Positions 37,324 to 48,780 of a stretch of DNA of 64,000 nucleotides are shown here, one piece after another. A model generated the notes under the pieces. It saw only the letters and a list, made by a program, of their open reading frames with translations. It did no database searches and was not told the DNA's origin. The stretch lies in NCBI GenBank assembly GCA_039881145.1, contig JAYKKI010000040.1, forward strand, positions 4,152,001 through 4,216,000. The letters run 5' to 3'. Positions within the stretch are counted from its first letter, which is position 1; every line of letters starts with the position of its first letter. A program made the position numbers and the translations under genes. This stretch comes from Druceiella hillmani. Taxonomy: Eukaryota > Arthropoda > Insecta > Lepidoptera > Hepialidae.

Positions 37324-38500
37324 CTAATTTTGGCTAAAATGCTAAGTAATACTTCTGGTATCGATATGCTATCAAACGTTCGCTGTCATTCATTCAACTG
37401 TGCTTGTAAGTTACTGACCACTAATTTCTAATCGTCATTATCGATATATCTCGAGGTATTTTCATAAACCCAATGAGTCTATTATGCGCAATGCAGACTA
37501 GAGCTGGAAACATATTAATATTCTTATACGCGAACTGTATTAATTAATTTTTCGTCACCCACTATTGTATGTGAGTAGCTGCAAAAAATGTCTACACTAC
37601 AACGCAGATGGCGACTGTTACCCGCGCGGTCGCGTCCGAACCTCGTGCATACGCGAACGATGCGTCGGCGACTGATAGAAATATCCGGTGAACCAGATTT
37701 TCGTCGGGCGTTCGAGCGCTCAAGTTTGCGGTCGCAACTTATTGCTGATAGTTTGAACGTTTATATGTAATAAGCACTGGCCAGATGTGGCACTAGTCAC
37801 TTCCGTCGGTAGCGACTGTTAGTCGCATCCAATAATATGTTCCCAGCTTAACGACTTTTCTAGGCAATAAGTACGAGGCCAAAAACTGCCGATGACTGTG
37901 ATCGCTGACGCGCTTCACAGTTCACCGGTGACCGTCATGGGATGCAGAGAAGGAGCTTCCTGCGCCCCGCGCTGAGTGATGGTTCCGTCGCTCAAACTAA
38001 GGCGTTGCAATGTGCGGACTGCAGGCTTCTTACCTTAACCCTGAAGGTACTATGCATGGTAATAGTTCCACTATTCGAACCAAGGAGTTGCGATGCGCGG
38101 GCTGCAGCTATTGTTTATCGCGTGCTGGCTATTATTTAGCATTGTCTTATTTAATTATATGAAATCATCTTCCGCGCTTAACAATGTGTGACATCGCTGT
38201 TTGGTAGATTGTAAGTGCAGCTACATATCTAACATTTTCTTTTATAGAACTTTCTTTTGTATACATATGGAAAATAGAGGGATAGAAAAGTCAAGTTCAC
38301 GGTTGCGTCGGTAAGAACACTGTTTATACAAGATTGTCATATTTCTTGAATAATTATGAAGTCTTAATTAAAAAACCTATTAAGCACGAGTGGAGTTCGT
38401 ACTACAAGGGTATATGAAAGTTAAAGTATTTAAGGATATACAATAGTTCTCTTAAAATATTGATAATATTTCTCACTCTTATTGTGTAGAAATTCATTAT
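37323..38500. other. Moderately GC-rich unassigned segment with internal repeats
   Basis: From about 37580 to 38130 the sequence is noticeably richer in GC than its surroundings. It contains an 84-bp-spaced imperfect repeat: ttccgtcgctcaaactaagg (37982) and ttccactattcgaaccaagg (38066), each followed by a gttgc.atg.gcggactgcag-like stretch. At 37810 tagcgactgttagtcgcatc followed by caataat resembles tagcgactggttgcattcaa near 58160. A 60-codon Arg-rich frame (37588-37770) has no recognised domain. This is possibly a decayed transposon. Confidence 0.4.
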
Positions 38501-38642
38501 TCACAATTAAATGAAACTACGTGATGTAGTATTATCTTTGCTAATAGCCCACCTGAAGATGTTGTAATACAACGAAAACTAGGTTGTGGTAAAGAAATTA
38601 AAGAAAGTAGAAATAATACTACATCACGTAGTTTCATTTAAT
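38501..38642. mobile_element. Foldback MITE, copy C (internally deleted)
   Basis: Left end tcacaattaaatgaaactac and right end gtagtttcatttaat match copy B. The left arm jumps from gatgtagtatta directly to tctttgctaatagcccacct, losing about 80 bp of left stem, so the right arm is complete and the left is not. Confidence 0.88.
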
Positions 38643-38770
38643 TTTTCACTCTATAAATTTATTGCCTACTATATTATTCACAGTCCCCAAGAAAAATAAC
38701 TTATATGCCTATATCCCTTTAATTTCTTAAGGCTAGTTAATGGCAATATTATAATTTTGCATTAAATGAC

Positions 38771-38832
<62 letters not shown>

Positions 38833-38844
38833 ATGTATATATTA

Positions 38845-38888
<44 letters not shown>
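38771..38888. repeat. (TA)n microsatellite with ATATAT/TATATTAT variants
   Basis: About 118 bp of TA dinucleotides with occasional extra T or G. Frames across it are artefacts. Confidence 0.95.
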
Positions 38889-38894
<6 letters not shown>

Positions 38895-39199
38895 TTCTTC
38901 AACTATTGGATGAACGTAAGAGGTACAGCGCAAAACATTTTGGCGATCCCAACCCTACAACCCTAAGGCCGTATCAAAAAATATTATTAGACTTATTCAA
39001 AAGTACTTTTAAAGAACTTTTTCAAAGACAATGATTATGTTGATGATTCACTCGATGGTGTCCATCAAAAAATTGCTTAACCTCTAGTTAGACATAGGGT
39101 GAGGTACTTCAAAAAAAATAACAAATATTTTACTTTTTTTAAATAAAAGCCTTCCTGATGATAATAGTCGATAGTGAATTAAAAGAGCTACGATGCTAC

Positions 39200-39290
39200 G
39201 AGATCCGGACGAACAGACAAACAGGCATACATTATGGAATCATAAGAGGTCCCTTTTTGCTCTTTCTGTACAGAACCGTTTTCACGTGTT
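39200..39290 (+). repeat. Dispersed repeat fragment
   Basis: gaacagacaaacaggcatac then atcataagaggtcccttttt, equivalent to 43800-43880 and to the reverse complement of 59630-59720. A gggttccgtaccc word at 39599, typical of the same repeats, lies 300 bp downstream. Confidence 0.5.
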
Positions 39291-39690
39291 ATTAACACTA
39301 AAATTTTATCCAGGTGTTACCAATCTACCCCGACCACCATTTCTGCTTCCATTAGAATTGATTTAACACTAACCCCGAATGAGATAATCTCTAACGCTAA
39401 TTCCTTACAAAGTATTGTGGTTTTTACCACAAAATATACATGGAGTACATGGAATACACGGAAAAATAAACTATGCACCCACAACTGTTCAACTGAGGAA
39501 GTTAAGGTAAGGAGTATGATGTCTGTATAGATCGATATACCTGTACAAGCCTAGATAAAAATAGCTACCAAAAAACTCCTAGCAAATATTTTTATTAGGG
39601 TTCCGTACCCAAATTTAAGTTCCGTGGCGACGCCATTTCGTCCATTTGTTTGGCTCTCGTTTTTCCAATTCAATTCTATTCAAATTTCAT

Positions 39691-40240
39691 TTAGTAAAGT
39701 AAGACCATTAAAGTCAATTTTAATGAGTCAAAATCTGGAAATACCTCTGACTGTGCAGAACTAGATTTGCCTTCACGCATCTTCATCATCAACATAATCC
39801 TTGATCCTATTACATGCCATTGAAGTAAGCACGCGTTTAATATGCCATTTAAATTCATGGAAAGGTTTATTTTGTCAACAGGTACTTTGTTAAAAAGCGG
39901 ACACCCAGAAAAGACTTTCCAGTTTTCTCGTAACCTAACTTTAGGATTATTAAGTTTATTCTTCTTTCTTGTATTAAGGACATGGAAGTCAAACTTTTTT
40001 TGCAAAGGAATTGAAATTCTGTTTAACATAGAATAAATTCTTATAGACACATAAAAACGGTAAATTCAGAATATTTGGCACATTAAAAAAAACTTGTAGC
40101 GATAGATTTAATGTCAAGGAGCTTGTAAATAAAATAAGAGAGGAACTTGCAATTTGCACAGAATATGTAAATCCTTGACTCAATAAATGACGATTTCGAG
40201 AGGGCTCCCGTACGCGTGAACGAGGGTAAAAAGTGTGCAT
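39691..40240 (-). pseudogene. LINE reverse transcriptase C-terminal fragment (CR1/Jockey-type tail)
   Basis: The minus strand reads NILNLPFLCVYKNLFYVKQN in one frame, then shifts into FDFHVLNTRKKNKLNNPKV, then FSGCPLFNKVPVDKINLSMN, ending at a stop at 39691. This is the post-polymerase segment of many arthropod LINE proteins (LP...Y....F......H.NTR.K..L..P..RL......GP..FN.LP). The frame change lies near 39990-40050. The polymerase core is absent. I recognise the tail pattern clearly but cannot fix the clade. Confidence 0.75.
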
Positions 40241-40259
40241 ATCGTTAAAAAGAACTTTT

Positions 40260-40631
40260 GATGTGAAACATCTATAGGCGCAGGTATAAACCGGATCGTT
40301 GGCGTGGCGACGCTTGCCGTGCTACGGGTCGCCACGCTATACTAAGGTATATATATAGTCTATATGTAGTAGAATGTACGGTATGGCGGCGTGTCGCCAT
40401 GCTCAACCGACTACGCGACCCCCCCCCTCACTCGACGCTGTTGTTTACTACGGTACACATAACCTGTGCTTTATTATTTTTTAATTAATTGTAAATAAAT
40501 GTTTATTAAATAAAGTCACCATTTTCTATAAAAAATTCGTAATACTTTATTTTTTCATTATGCTATATTTAATTCCTGTAATACTCTTGTCTTTTATGCA
40601 TATTACTTGTACGAACACGATGTTTCACATC
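40260..40631. other. Possible decayed inverted-repeat element with GC hairpin
   Basis: gatgtgaaacatc (40260-40272) and its inverse gatgtttcacatc (40619-40631) bracket a segment containing gcgtggcga...tcgccacgc (about 40302-40336, 9-bp stem) and a run of 8 C near 40423. The bracketing word is itself partly palindromic, so the pairing may be coincidental. Confidence 0.3.
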
Positions 40632-40821
40632 TGCCAGGCGTCCCGTGACGGCTCACTGTTTTTTGAGTAGAGCATAAATCTTTTTTTTTCAACGAAAAAT
40701 AATGATTTGGTGGAAAATTTTATTTCCACTTTTTCGGCCCATTTATACGATTTTAAGTAATGTATGTAATATATGACTAACAAAGCCAAATATTTTTTTA
40801 GCAATTCGTGATATTTTTACA

Positions 40822-40823
<2 letters not shown>

Positions 40824-40899
<76 letters not shown>
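40824..40899. repeat. (TA)n microsatellite
   Basis: About 38 uninterrupted TA units. Confidence 0.96.
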
Positions 40900-40901
<2 letters not shown>

Positions 40902-41235
40902 ATAGTAAAAATAATATGTTAGTGTTTTTAAATAATTTAATAGAAAATCTATGCGTGTGTACGGGACCCTATCCAAGTTCGTCGTATATATGTCAGATTT
41001 TGGATACGATCAATGGATACAATAGTGCTACCTAATCAGTAGAAACATTCTTGGTCCTCAATTTGAAAATTATATTCGAAAACTTTGCCAAGAGTCCATA
41101 ATTATAATATATCGAATACAGCGAGGGAGAGCCTCGTTTTACAAAAGCATTTTTAAATTCTGTAGCAATATATTTTCCTGACATATTTTTAAAAGTATGA
41201 TTGCTGAATAAATCCTCAACGTGGACACTTTGAGA

Positions 41236-41620
41236 AATCGTGAAGAAGAAAATAGACTCCCTGGAAATGTGGTGCTGGAAAAGGCTACTGGATATATCCT
41301 GGACTTAATTCCAAACAAATGTCTCCATACACCAAGAAATCGGAATCTAGCAGCTTTTATCGACCTTAGATCTTTATAACCTCAACCTTATAATCTAGGA
41401 TACACAAATTCCTTAGCCATGTCACAAGGCGGAACGAGACCTCCATGGACCGCTTTAACGTGCAGGGGATAGTGGAGGGCAACAGAGCCATGCAACGGAC
41501 CGACCAGATCAAATCTGCAGTGAATGAACCCTTGCTCAAGTGCACCAGGCTGATGATAAGAAGAGAGAGATGGCGAGACGTCGTGACGTGGGTTACGCCA
41601 GCCCCGGAGAGTACATGAAG
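41236..41620 (+). pseudogene. Endonuclease/reverse-transcriptase C-terminal fragment (RTE-like)
   Basis: Plus-strand frames read KKKIDSLEMWCWKRLLDISW, then a stop; later HVTRRNETSMDRFNVQGIVE in another frame, RTDQIKSAVNEPL and a C-terminal RRERWRDVVTWVTPAPE. This is the terminal region of the common lepidopteran endonuclease-reverse-transcriptase LINEs (MW.WRR.L.ISW..., HV.R......V.QGK.EG.R..GR...RW.DQI...., A.DR..WR). Several stops and a frameshift between the two halves make it inactive; the polymerase core upstream is absent. Confidence 0.78.
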
Positions 41621-42365
41621 ACGAACATAGTAATCGGCTCAGTTATTAAGGATCTTAAAATTGACCCGGTTACTATCTACTTCCTCTTACGCAAATCAGA
41701 AATGTTCAGGCTTATTTTCATAAAACTAAAAATTGGATATTACTTCTACGTTTTATTTGTATGTTTTCACTCTCATTATGGTTACGTACATCCACGGTTG
41801 TAGCATAAGAGTTTCCTGACCCCAAATCGATATTTTTATTTAACGAAAATTATGACTTACGTCAGAAGTGAGCCTGGAATGCAAAAAAAACAAATAGCAA
41901 ACTATATAGCGTAAACTTCTAATCTGTTTTTAAAAGCTTATATAAACTCTCAAAAGTAGACTTTAGTCATAGAGATACCCCCATGGCTTTAGTGTTCTCT
42001 TAGGGTAGGGAGGAAAAAGTCAAGCGTTTACCTTTCTATCATTCTGATGAGAAAATTGTTATCCATAAATAACCAGAACAGTGATGTTCGAATGAAAAAC
42101 ATTATAATAATTAACAGAACGAAATTCCACTTACGAAGTTGGCAAAGAAGATATTATTTTTTTTGTTGTATCTACGCATATATAAAAAATGACACAACAA
42201 AGAGACAAAATATACTTATCGAAGATATGTTTTTAATTTTCTATCACACACACAAAATGTTTCTGATTCATATTAAGCGCTACGCAAACTACCAACAATA
42301 GTCGGTCGGACAATAATCTGACAACATATAATATTTTGATATTTTAACTTTTTCTATAAAGAAAA
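41621..42365. other. Unassigned AT-rich DNA
   Basis: Nothing supported. Confidence 0.5.
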
Positions 42366-42600
42366 TGAAGCGACGCTGACCCAATCTCATCGTTATCGAA
42401 AACGTACTAACGGAGAAAAGAATAGAATATACGATTGAAAAGGCGCTGACGGAGATAGAAGACATTTATTTGGCAGCGTACGACTCTCGACGATTGCGTT
42501 AATTCGACGGAAAGTAGATCACCGGCCTACTCCGACAAAAGTCGGCAGTTGTCGGTCGCGAATTCTCTACATACAAAATGCCGATCGTCTGCGTTGTGCA
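42366..42600 (-). repeat. Dispersed repeat, copy 2 of 2
   Basis: Its reverse complement aligns with 3300-3540: caacgcagacgatc, gaccgacaactgccgacttt, tgtcggagtaggccgg, tctatctccgtcagcgcc. Diverged and gapped; no termini defined. Confidence 0.6.
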
Positions 42601-43799
42601 TTACACGTATTCTGATGACATAATAACAAGACTACAACGAAAAATTTCGATAAGCTACACTGAAACTGATGAACCCGTTTAAATTTTATACGTAAAAAAC
42701 CTTTTGCTACAATTTATTTTTCATCAAATACTATATATCAATTTAGATTACAAAATTGAAATGAATTGGACGTATTTCTATCAAAAGTATGTAGAACCAC
42801 CCCACCGATTTAAATAGATTGCAACAACTTTATTTAAATCACGATTTAAATTAAGCAAAGTTTTCTAAATATTAACAGGCTCGTTATTAACAGGTGTAAC
42901 TTTTTTCAAACACACCGCAATCTGTCTCAACGACTAAGCTGCTTCAGGATGACATATTTAATATACGTTTAACAATGTAGTCAATAATCGTAAGAGTTTT
43001 TCCTCTCATATCATATTAGGTAGGTGGGGAGAGACGAAAGCAAGATAGAGGCGGAATTTTTTATTTACTGTTTGAGATAGGTATCATTGAAACAATTATT
43101 TAAATATAAATTGGCTGAGAACCTGAAAATACTGCCATTTTCAGATCTATTTTTCAACCAAGTCTATATTAGTAATCCTGATAGCTATGGGCTTAAAACT
43201 CCTAGCTAATATTGAAAGTCTATTGTAAGTCTAAATGTGTGTGTATATACTCGTAATAGCTAATGCATGAAACGGTCTGTGATTTTAAATAATAACCATA
43301 TTGTAGCACGCACTTACGCGATTTTTTTTTATTTTAAAAGTAAGGGGGAAGTGATGGTTCCAAAAGTCGATTTTAAGTTTCTGAAATCGTTAGCCAATTA
43401 ATCGATTGTGTTTCAATTCCAGGTTTAGGATTCACTTATAATCGTCAAAATGGTTTTTGCTCTGTTTCCCACTAAACTATAAAAATAATTCAGATGGAAA
43501 AATGTGTATAAGAAGTAAGGCTTACTAATGTAAATAACCTGTTATATAAAAGTGGAACTCGCACTCCACTAAGAGGTTTCCGTACACATTTAAGCGCTTA
43601 TAAACATTTAAGGATTCATTTAATCTTTGTCGCCGCCGTGATGTGCTGGATTGATGACAGGCTTACAGGCTTTAACAACGCAGCTGATCGCTGGACCTTG
43701 GATTCGATTCCTTGACACTCATCTAACGGGACTGGGGTGAAGTTTTTAATCGCGTTAAACGCTTCTACATTAAACGGTTTCTGAAAAAATAGCTATGAT
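42601..43799. other. Unassigned AT-rich DNA
   Basis: Around 43640-43740 a ggattcgattcc word (box-B-like) and gcagctgatcgctggacc suggest a decayed tRNA-derived SINE, but no box A in the right place and no A-rich tail were found. Confidence 0.3.
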
Positions 43800-43880
43800 A
43801 GGCAGACAGACCAAAGGACACATACGTGATCTTACGAGGGTTCCTCGATTTTCTTTTTGAAGGACGAAACGGAACCAAAA
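43800..43880 (+). repeat. Dispersed repeat fragment
   Basis: ggcagacagaccaaaggaca then cgtgatcttacgagggttcc, the same order of boxes as 39200-39290. Confidence 0.5.
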
Positions 43881-46800
43881 AAAATAACACAAAATAACTC
43901 TTTTTGCTTTCAAAATGAGATCACACCGGAATTATATATTCTATAGATTTACCTTTCGCCATTTCGGGAAAAGTTCTCTACGTATTTAAATTAAGATTTT
44001 AATACAATGTTAATATTAAGGCTTTATCAATTAGCGATTAAAGGGTGCAAATTTTTAAATATGGATACTTGGATCACTTTAAAACTTTATTAATGAGAAA
44101 CTTTTTTATGAGCGATAGACGCGAATCAAAAATCAAGCCGTTGTTAAATAATTGCCATCATGAGATGGTGTTGATATGACGATGGTGATAATATAATTCA
44201 TGAACCAATCGACGAAATGAAATTTTTCACTTATATAGTCTTTTTTATTTTTCCCCGCAATTCTCTGAACCTAATTATTGTGCAATAACCGCAATATTTG
44301 ACTTGATACTTCCGATAATCGATAATAAGCGCACTTTTAAACAGAACAGATTTACAGAAATGGAAAAAGGGAAACCTCTCTCTATCTCCTGGAAAGCTTA
44401 TAGAGCACGACTGAAACAGCAGAAAGAAGAAAAGGCAAATAAAAAGCATGATTTTGAACGCGATTAGACATATTCCATTCCAATTTTTTTATAATATTTT
44501 TCATGAACCGAAAAAATTATTTTCAAAACAGATGTGTAATCTGCAAAATGTTAGCTCGTTGACTTACAATTCACAAATATCATGAAAAACGAGACATGAC
44601 GGAAATGTCATTTAGATGCTTTCTGTTTTACTTCCACCGTAATATTTCATGATGAATCTTTGTCTTTACTGTAGTCTGATAATTGCGATTAAGTTACTGC
44701 AAATTAGTAAATTATTTTGTTAATATCTTACTGTATGTCTTCACTATTCTTTGGGGTCATGTGGTGAAGCAATGAACTCTTATAGGTCATGTCCATTGCA
44801 GCTCGATTTTCTACCACAGTATATAGTTTCCAATAGAATTAATATAACAGAATCAGATTCATTTACCGATGTCATTTCCAATATACTCAAAAAGAATTAG
44901 AATAGTTGCAGAGAGAATGGGCTCTACGTTGACATATTGCCACAGCACAGGCACCAGAGGAACCATCTTTGAGAAAAATTGCTCCGAAATATTAACAGAG
45001 ATTCACATTTAATCAAAAACAATAAATCTTCTAAAAAAGAATTTAAATCCCACAAAAACACTCTGGTCAAACAATACGCCGAGTGGATATTTGATTGAGG
45101 CGCAAAGTTATTTTGAGCAATCTTTGGCCCTCAAATAGTTCTTTTTTTCATTTATTTTTGTGATGATGTTCTAGTCACTTTTGGCTATTTCGTTATCACG
45201 CGTTTCACCAGTTGTACAGCAGATCATCCTTTGCGATACAGCTGGCAAAGCGACTAAGTCTTAAAAAGTAATCGAGTTCAAATCTTAGTATTAAATTGAA
45301 AGTATATTTAGCTTTGTCCTCATCAAATGTTGTATCACAAGCTTGATATAGAAAAAAAACTTGCCAAAATTTATAATACATATATTATAAAATGGGAGGA
45401 AAAATATTTTTAGGCACCTCACCGAGTTATGGTATCATTTAACTGAGCTTTCAAAATTGAAGTTCCATTTGCAACTTTTCCTTTCCGTTTGCCAAATATT
45501 AAGCTTTAAATTAGTGCCCAAAATGAAAAATTAAAAAAAAAATCTAGTGACTGGTACTTTATTAACAGATTTCACCGAGATATATTATAAGTAAAAAGTA
45601 AAGAATATAATTAGCTTTTAAACGAGATGATGGTGTCTTCCAATTATCACAGTCTAGTTTGCTTCACAGTTTTGATGCATTTCAGTGAAGGAATATTCAC
45701 ATAATATGACGATGGTACCATTAGGATAATGAATATATACGAATCGTGCCAAGGGAAATCATTTCATGAACAGCTAATTTAGATTTGTAGTTAATATACG
45801 ATGGACTATGAGAATTCTTCAAAATGTTAAGTAAGATTTGTAGATAGAAGCAATCACGTTACACTCAATAAACATTTTGTGTTCATATAGAATACAAAAA
45901 ATATGACCCCAATTAGCGCCACACTCAAATTATGTTGGAATCAACAGTCACATATATAAAAAGTTAATCGTTTTGAAGATGACAAAAATTACCTCGACTT
46001 TTGAGAATAAGTTTCGGAGCACTAATAAGATACCTATATAGTACATAACTTCATTCAGTAACATACACTGTGTCCGAGATTAAATATCGGATAAAGAAAT
46101 ACGTTATGCGTTGACTGAAAAATAGTTGATTTTCGTCAAAATAAAATTTAAAAGATGACTTTTTTTCAGAAAATTCGAAATAATATTCATAATTGTTCGT
46201 AATTTTTTTTACACCCACGATACTTGCGCACGTGAATTAGAACCGCTCGGGTTAACATAATGGTTGCGTACGGCTAGCATGAATTTGTGTGCGTGTGTTA
46301 AAAAGAGAAATTCGGTGTGTTAAAAAGAGTTATATGCAATATTTTTTTTTGCACTCAATTAGAAAAACGACGTGTTTTGACGCTTTATTTCAACGACAAT
46401 TTATTCCTTTGTAGCCAACGAATAGCGTCTTGGTCCGGCATTTATTCCCGGACATCGTGTGCATATATGCACACCATGTGCAGGATGTAGGAAAAGCAAG
46501 ATTTTTTAGAACTCTTCTCAAAAATACAAGGCAAACATAATTTTTACCTTTTTTGGATTCGGCTGTAATTATTTCCAATTTTATTTTCTTTTTTATTTTT
46601 TTGGATTCGGCCCTTTATTACCGATAAAAAATTTATATTCCAATTTAAAAAAAATTGTTATAAAGAGACTTCCCATGTCAAAAAAGCAGTCATAGGACGC
46701 CTGACAAATGTAAAACATCGAAATTTTACAAATGTTCACCAGATCCTGACCCAGAGGTAAATATAACAAATATACGTTTAAACCAAGCAATTAGTACAGC

Positions 46801-47043
46801 TCCATCTATCGAAATATTGTATGTACTAAACATTCCGATAAAACATAGCGCTATGTTTTGGTCAGTCAATTATTTGATAATTTCATAAAATTTTAAATAA
46901 AAATGTTTTATACTTAAAAATAATTTTATTTATATACTCCGAAAAATAAAAATAATGCCAAAAATCGTTTATAAATAAGAACGTTGTATTTATAAAAAAA
47001 TAAGCTTAGCAATGTATACCAAAAATTCAACAACCACAACAAC
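43881..47043. other. Unassigned AT-rich DNA
   Basis: About 3.2 kb. The only structure seen is a repeated ttttttggattcggc word at about 46550 and 46600. Frames are short and unrecognised. Confidence 0.5.
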
Positions 47044-47115
47044 GGCTCGTTGGTCTAGGGGTGTGATTTTCGCTTAGGGTGCGAGAAGTCCCGGATTGTA
47101 ATCCCGGGCCAGCCT
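47044..47115 (+). tRNA. Degenerate tRNA-Pro(AGG), probably a pseudogene
   Basis: The 72-nt sequence starts ggctcgttggtctaggggtg and holds the anticodon loop ttagggt with anticodon AGG at 47076-47078, as in eukaryotic tRNA-Pro. The acceptor arm pairs in six of seven positions (C.C mismatch at position 5, one T.G). The T arm is damaged: the loop reads ttgtaat in place of TTCAAAT-like sequence, losing C56, and the last stem pair is A.C. Box A is intact and box B (ggattgtaatcc) is off consensus. It may be a retired tRNA gene or the head of a tRNA-derived SINE. No T-run terminator lies directly after it. Confidence 0.75.
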
Positions 47116-47184
47116 AATTATGTTTATGTAACGCTTTTAACGTTTTAAGATATATCAATGAAACACAACGATATAAAGAATTTG

Positions 47185-47310
47185 GCCAAATTAAGTTGGA
47201 AAGAGCCGACCAGACGCGAAGCTGACCGAAAGGCAGGCAAGACGCAAAGCCGGCTGAATTAAGTCGGAAAAGCCGACAATACACGAAGCTGTCCGAACCG
47301 CGAGGCGCGT
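47185..47310. repeat. Two-copy 68-bp imperfect repeat
   Basis: aaattaagttggaaagagcc (47189) and gaattaagtcggaaaagccg (47257) start two related units that both continue through gacgcgaagctgaccgaa or cacgaagctgtccgaa. It begins about 70 bp after the tRNA-like sequence and might be the body of a SINE. Confidence 0.65.
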
Positions 47311-47729
47311 CTTGCTATAAAAAACATTTTAACTCCCATTCAAACGTGCGATTAGAATTTTCACATTGAAACTTAGGAAAAACGACTCATTACTCTGCGA
47401 AATAATATTGTATAACTCCAAACTGACGTATCCGACATAATCTATAACATTTTTGCATAGAATTAAAGTTGAATCTGAATTCAGAAATATTGTCATATAT
47501 TTTAAAATCTTATATATAACAAATATTAATTTACTTAATAGATCGGCGATCGCAATAAGCGAAAGAAATTAATAACCTGTACGTTCCTCGTATGTCAAGA
47601 AAATAGTTTTTTCTCTAAAAATATTCTTATTCTATGATATTTAAATTACATAGAGTCAAAATTTTATTTAAAAATTCGTAAAATTTATGAACTTACAACC
47701 TATTTTATGGAAGCGGCTCATCGAATCAT
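47311..47729. other. Unassigned AT-rich DNA
   Basis: Nothing supported. Confidence 0.45.
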
Positions 47730-48130
47730 TTAGACTACAAGCAGACTTTTCGCTTTCCATTTAGTTAAAGAAAAATAAAAACCGCGCTCCAGGCATTTAT
47801 TGCTCTCGTTGTAAGTGCCACTCATATTCCACTCGACACTTGATGAAATCTTTGCGCTCCTTGCACTCTTGCCACTCATTTTATGAGTAAAACAATAAAC
47901 GCTCCGTTCCAGACATTTACTGTTCTCATTGTAAATTCCACTTGTATTTTCACTCGACATTTGACAAAACCTTTTCGCTACAAGCGAACTCTTGCCACTA
48001 CTGTGGTGAAAAGAACAGTAATTGCCGCACTTCAGGCATTTATTGTTCTCGTTTGTAAAATCACTACCCAATCATATTATAAGGAGAATAATTAATGCCA
48101 CTCTCCAAGCATCTACTGTTCTCTTTGTAA
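47730..48130 (-). repeat. About 120-bp tandem repeat with an open Cys-containing frame
   Basis: Four occurrences of a cagrcatttaytgttctcrtt-like word (about 47790, 47910, 48034, 48105). On the minus strand a 113-codon frame (48071-47730) crosses three units: NENNKCLKCGNYCSF, NENSKCLERSVYCF and NESNKCLERGFYFS, each followed by a Ser/Lys-rich linker (SGKSSLVAK or SGKSARSAK). The unit length is close to a multiple of three, which keeps the frame open. I do not recognise a protein family; the CxxC occurs in only one unit, so a zinc-finger reading is weak. The frame could be a repeat artefact or part of a Lys/Ser-rich repeat protein. Confidence 0.6.
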
Positions 48131-48780
48131 AAAGATTAACTGAATAAAAATACAACTATAATTGAAATTGGTGCAAATATTGCTATACTTATATTAAAAT
48201 ATATTGCCAAATCACTATCATAAACAATGCGAACAATGTGAATTGAACTGAGAGTTTATGCACAGGAGTGAGCTTCTTCCGAGGATGATCTGCGATACAT
48301 TGGTGAAAAATAAATGAAAAAGAGCATATTTCAGGACAAAACATCCGTAGAAGAAGATTAAGGTAGTCCACAAATATGTGATTAAATGTAATTTTGGAAA
48401 AAAATATAGATAATACATGTGCTCAAAATTTTAAACGAGTAGTTCTCGAAACTTAATTTTAAAAACATTAAACAATTTTGTTGACAGAATTTCTTAAAAA
48501 AATGATCTAATAAAAGATTACAAGATTTTTTAAATAATAATAGTAATTTTTGGAGTTTAATCCTTATGAATCGATTTTCATATACAGCGCCCGGTATGAA
48601 GTTTTATTATTAGTAAAATGAGAAGTTCAGAACGTACGACGTTCAGAGCGTTAAAATATGTTATGAGCTAATTTCAGGCGAATCTTTAATTGACATATCG
48701 AATTATTTACAGATAGTTGTAAGCGTCATTTGTTTGGCTGAAAGTGTTGCGTTTAACAAAATTAGTAAAATAAATACAAG
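48131..48780. other. Unassigned AT-rich DNA
   Basis: Nothing supported. Confidence 0.45.

Noticed and set aside
43640..43740. tRNA or SINE with box B ggattcgattcc
   Set aside because: No box A at the right distance, no cloverleaf pairing and no tail; kept only as a remark in the unassigned segment.
47883..48095. 70-residue plus-strand frame
   Set aside because: Runs across the same tandem repeat as the Cys-containing minus-strand frame but lacks the conserved unit pattern.
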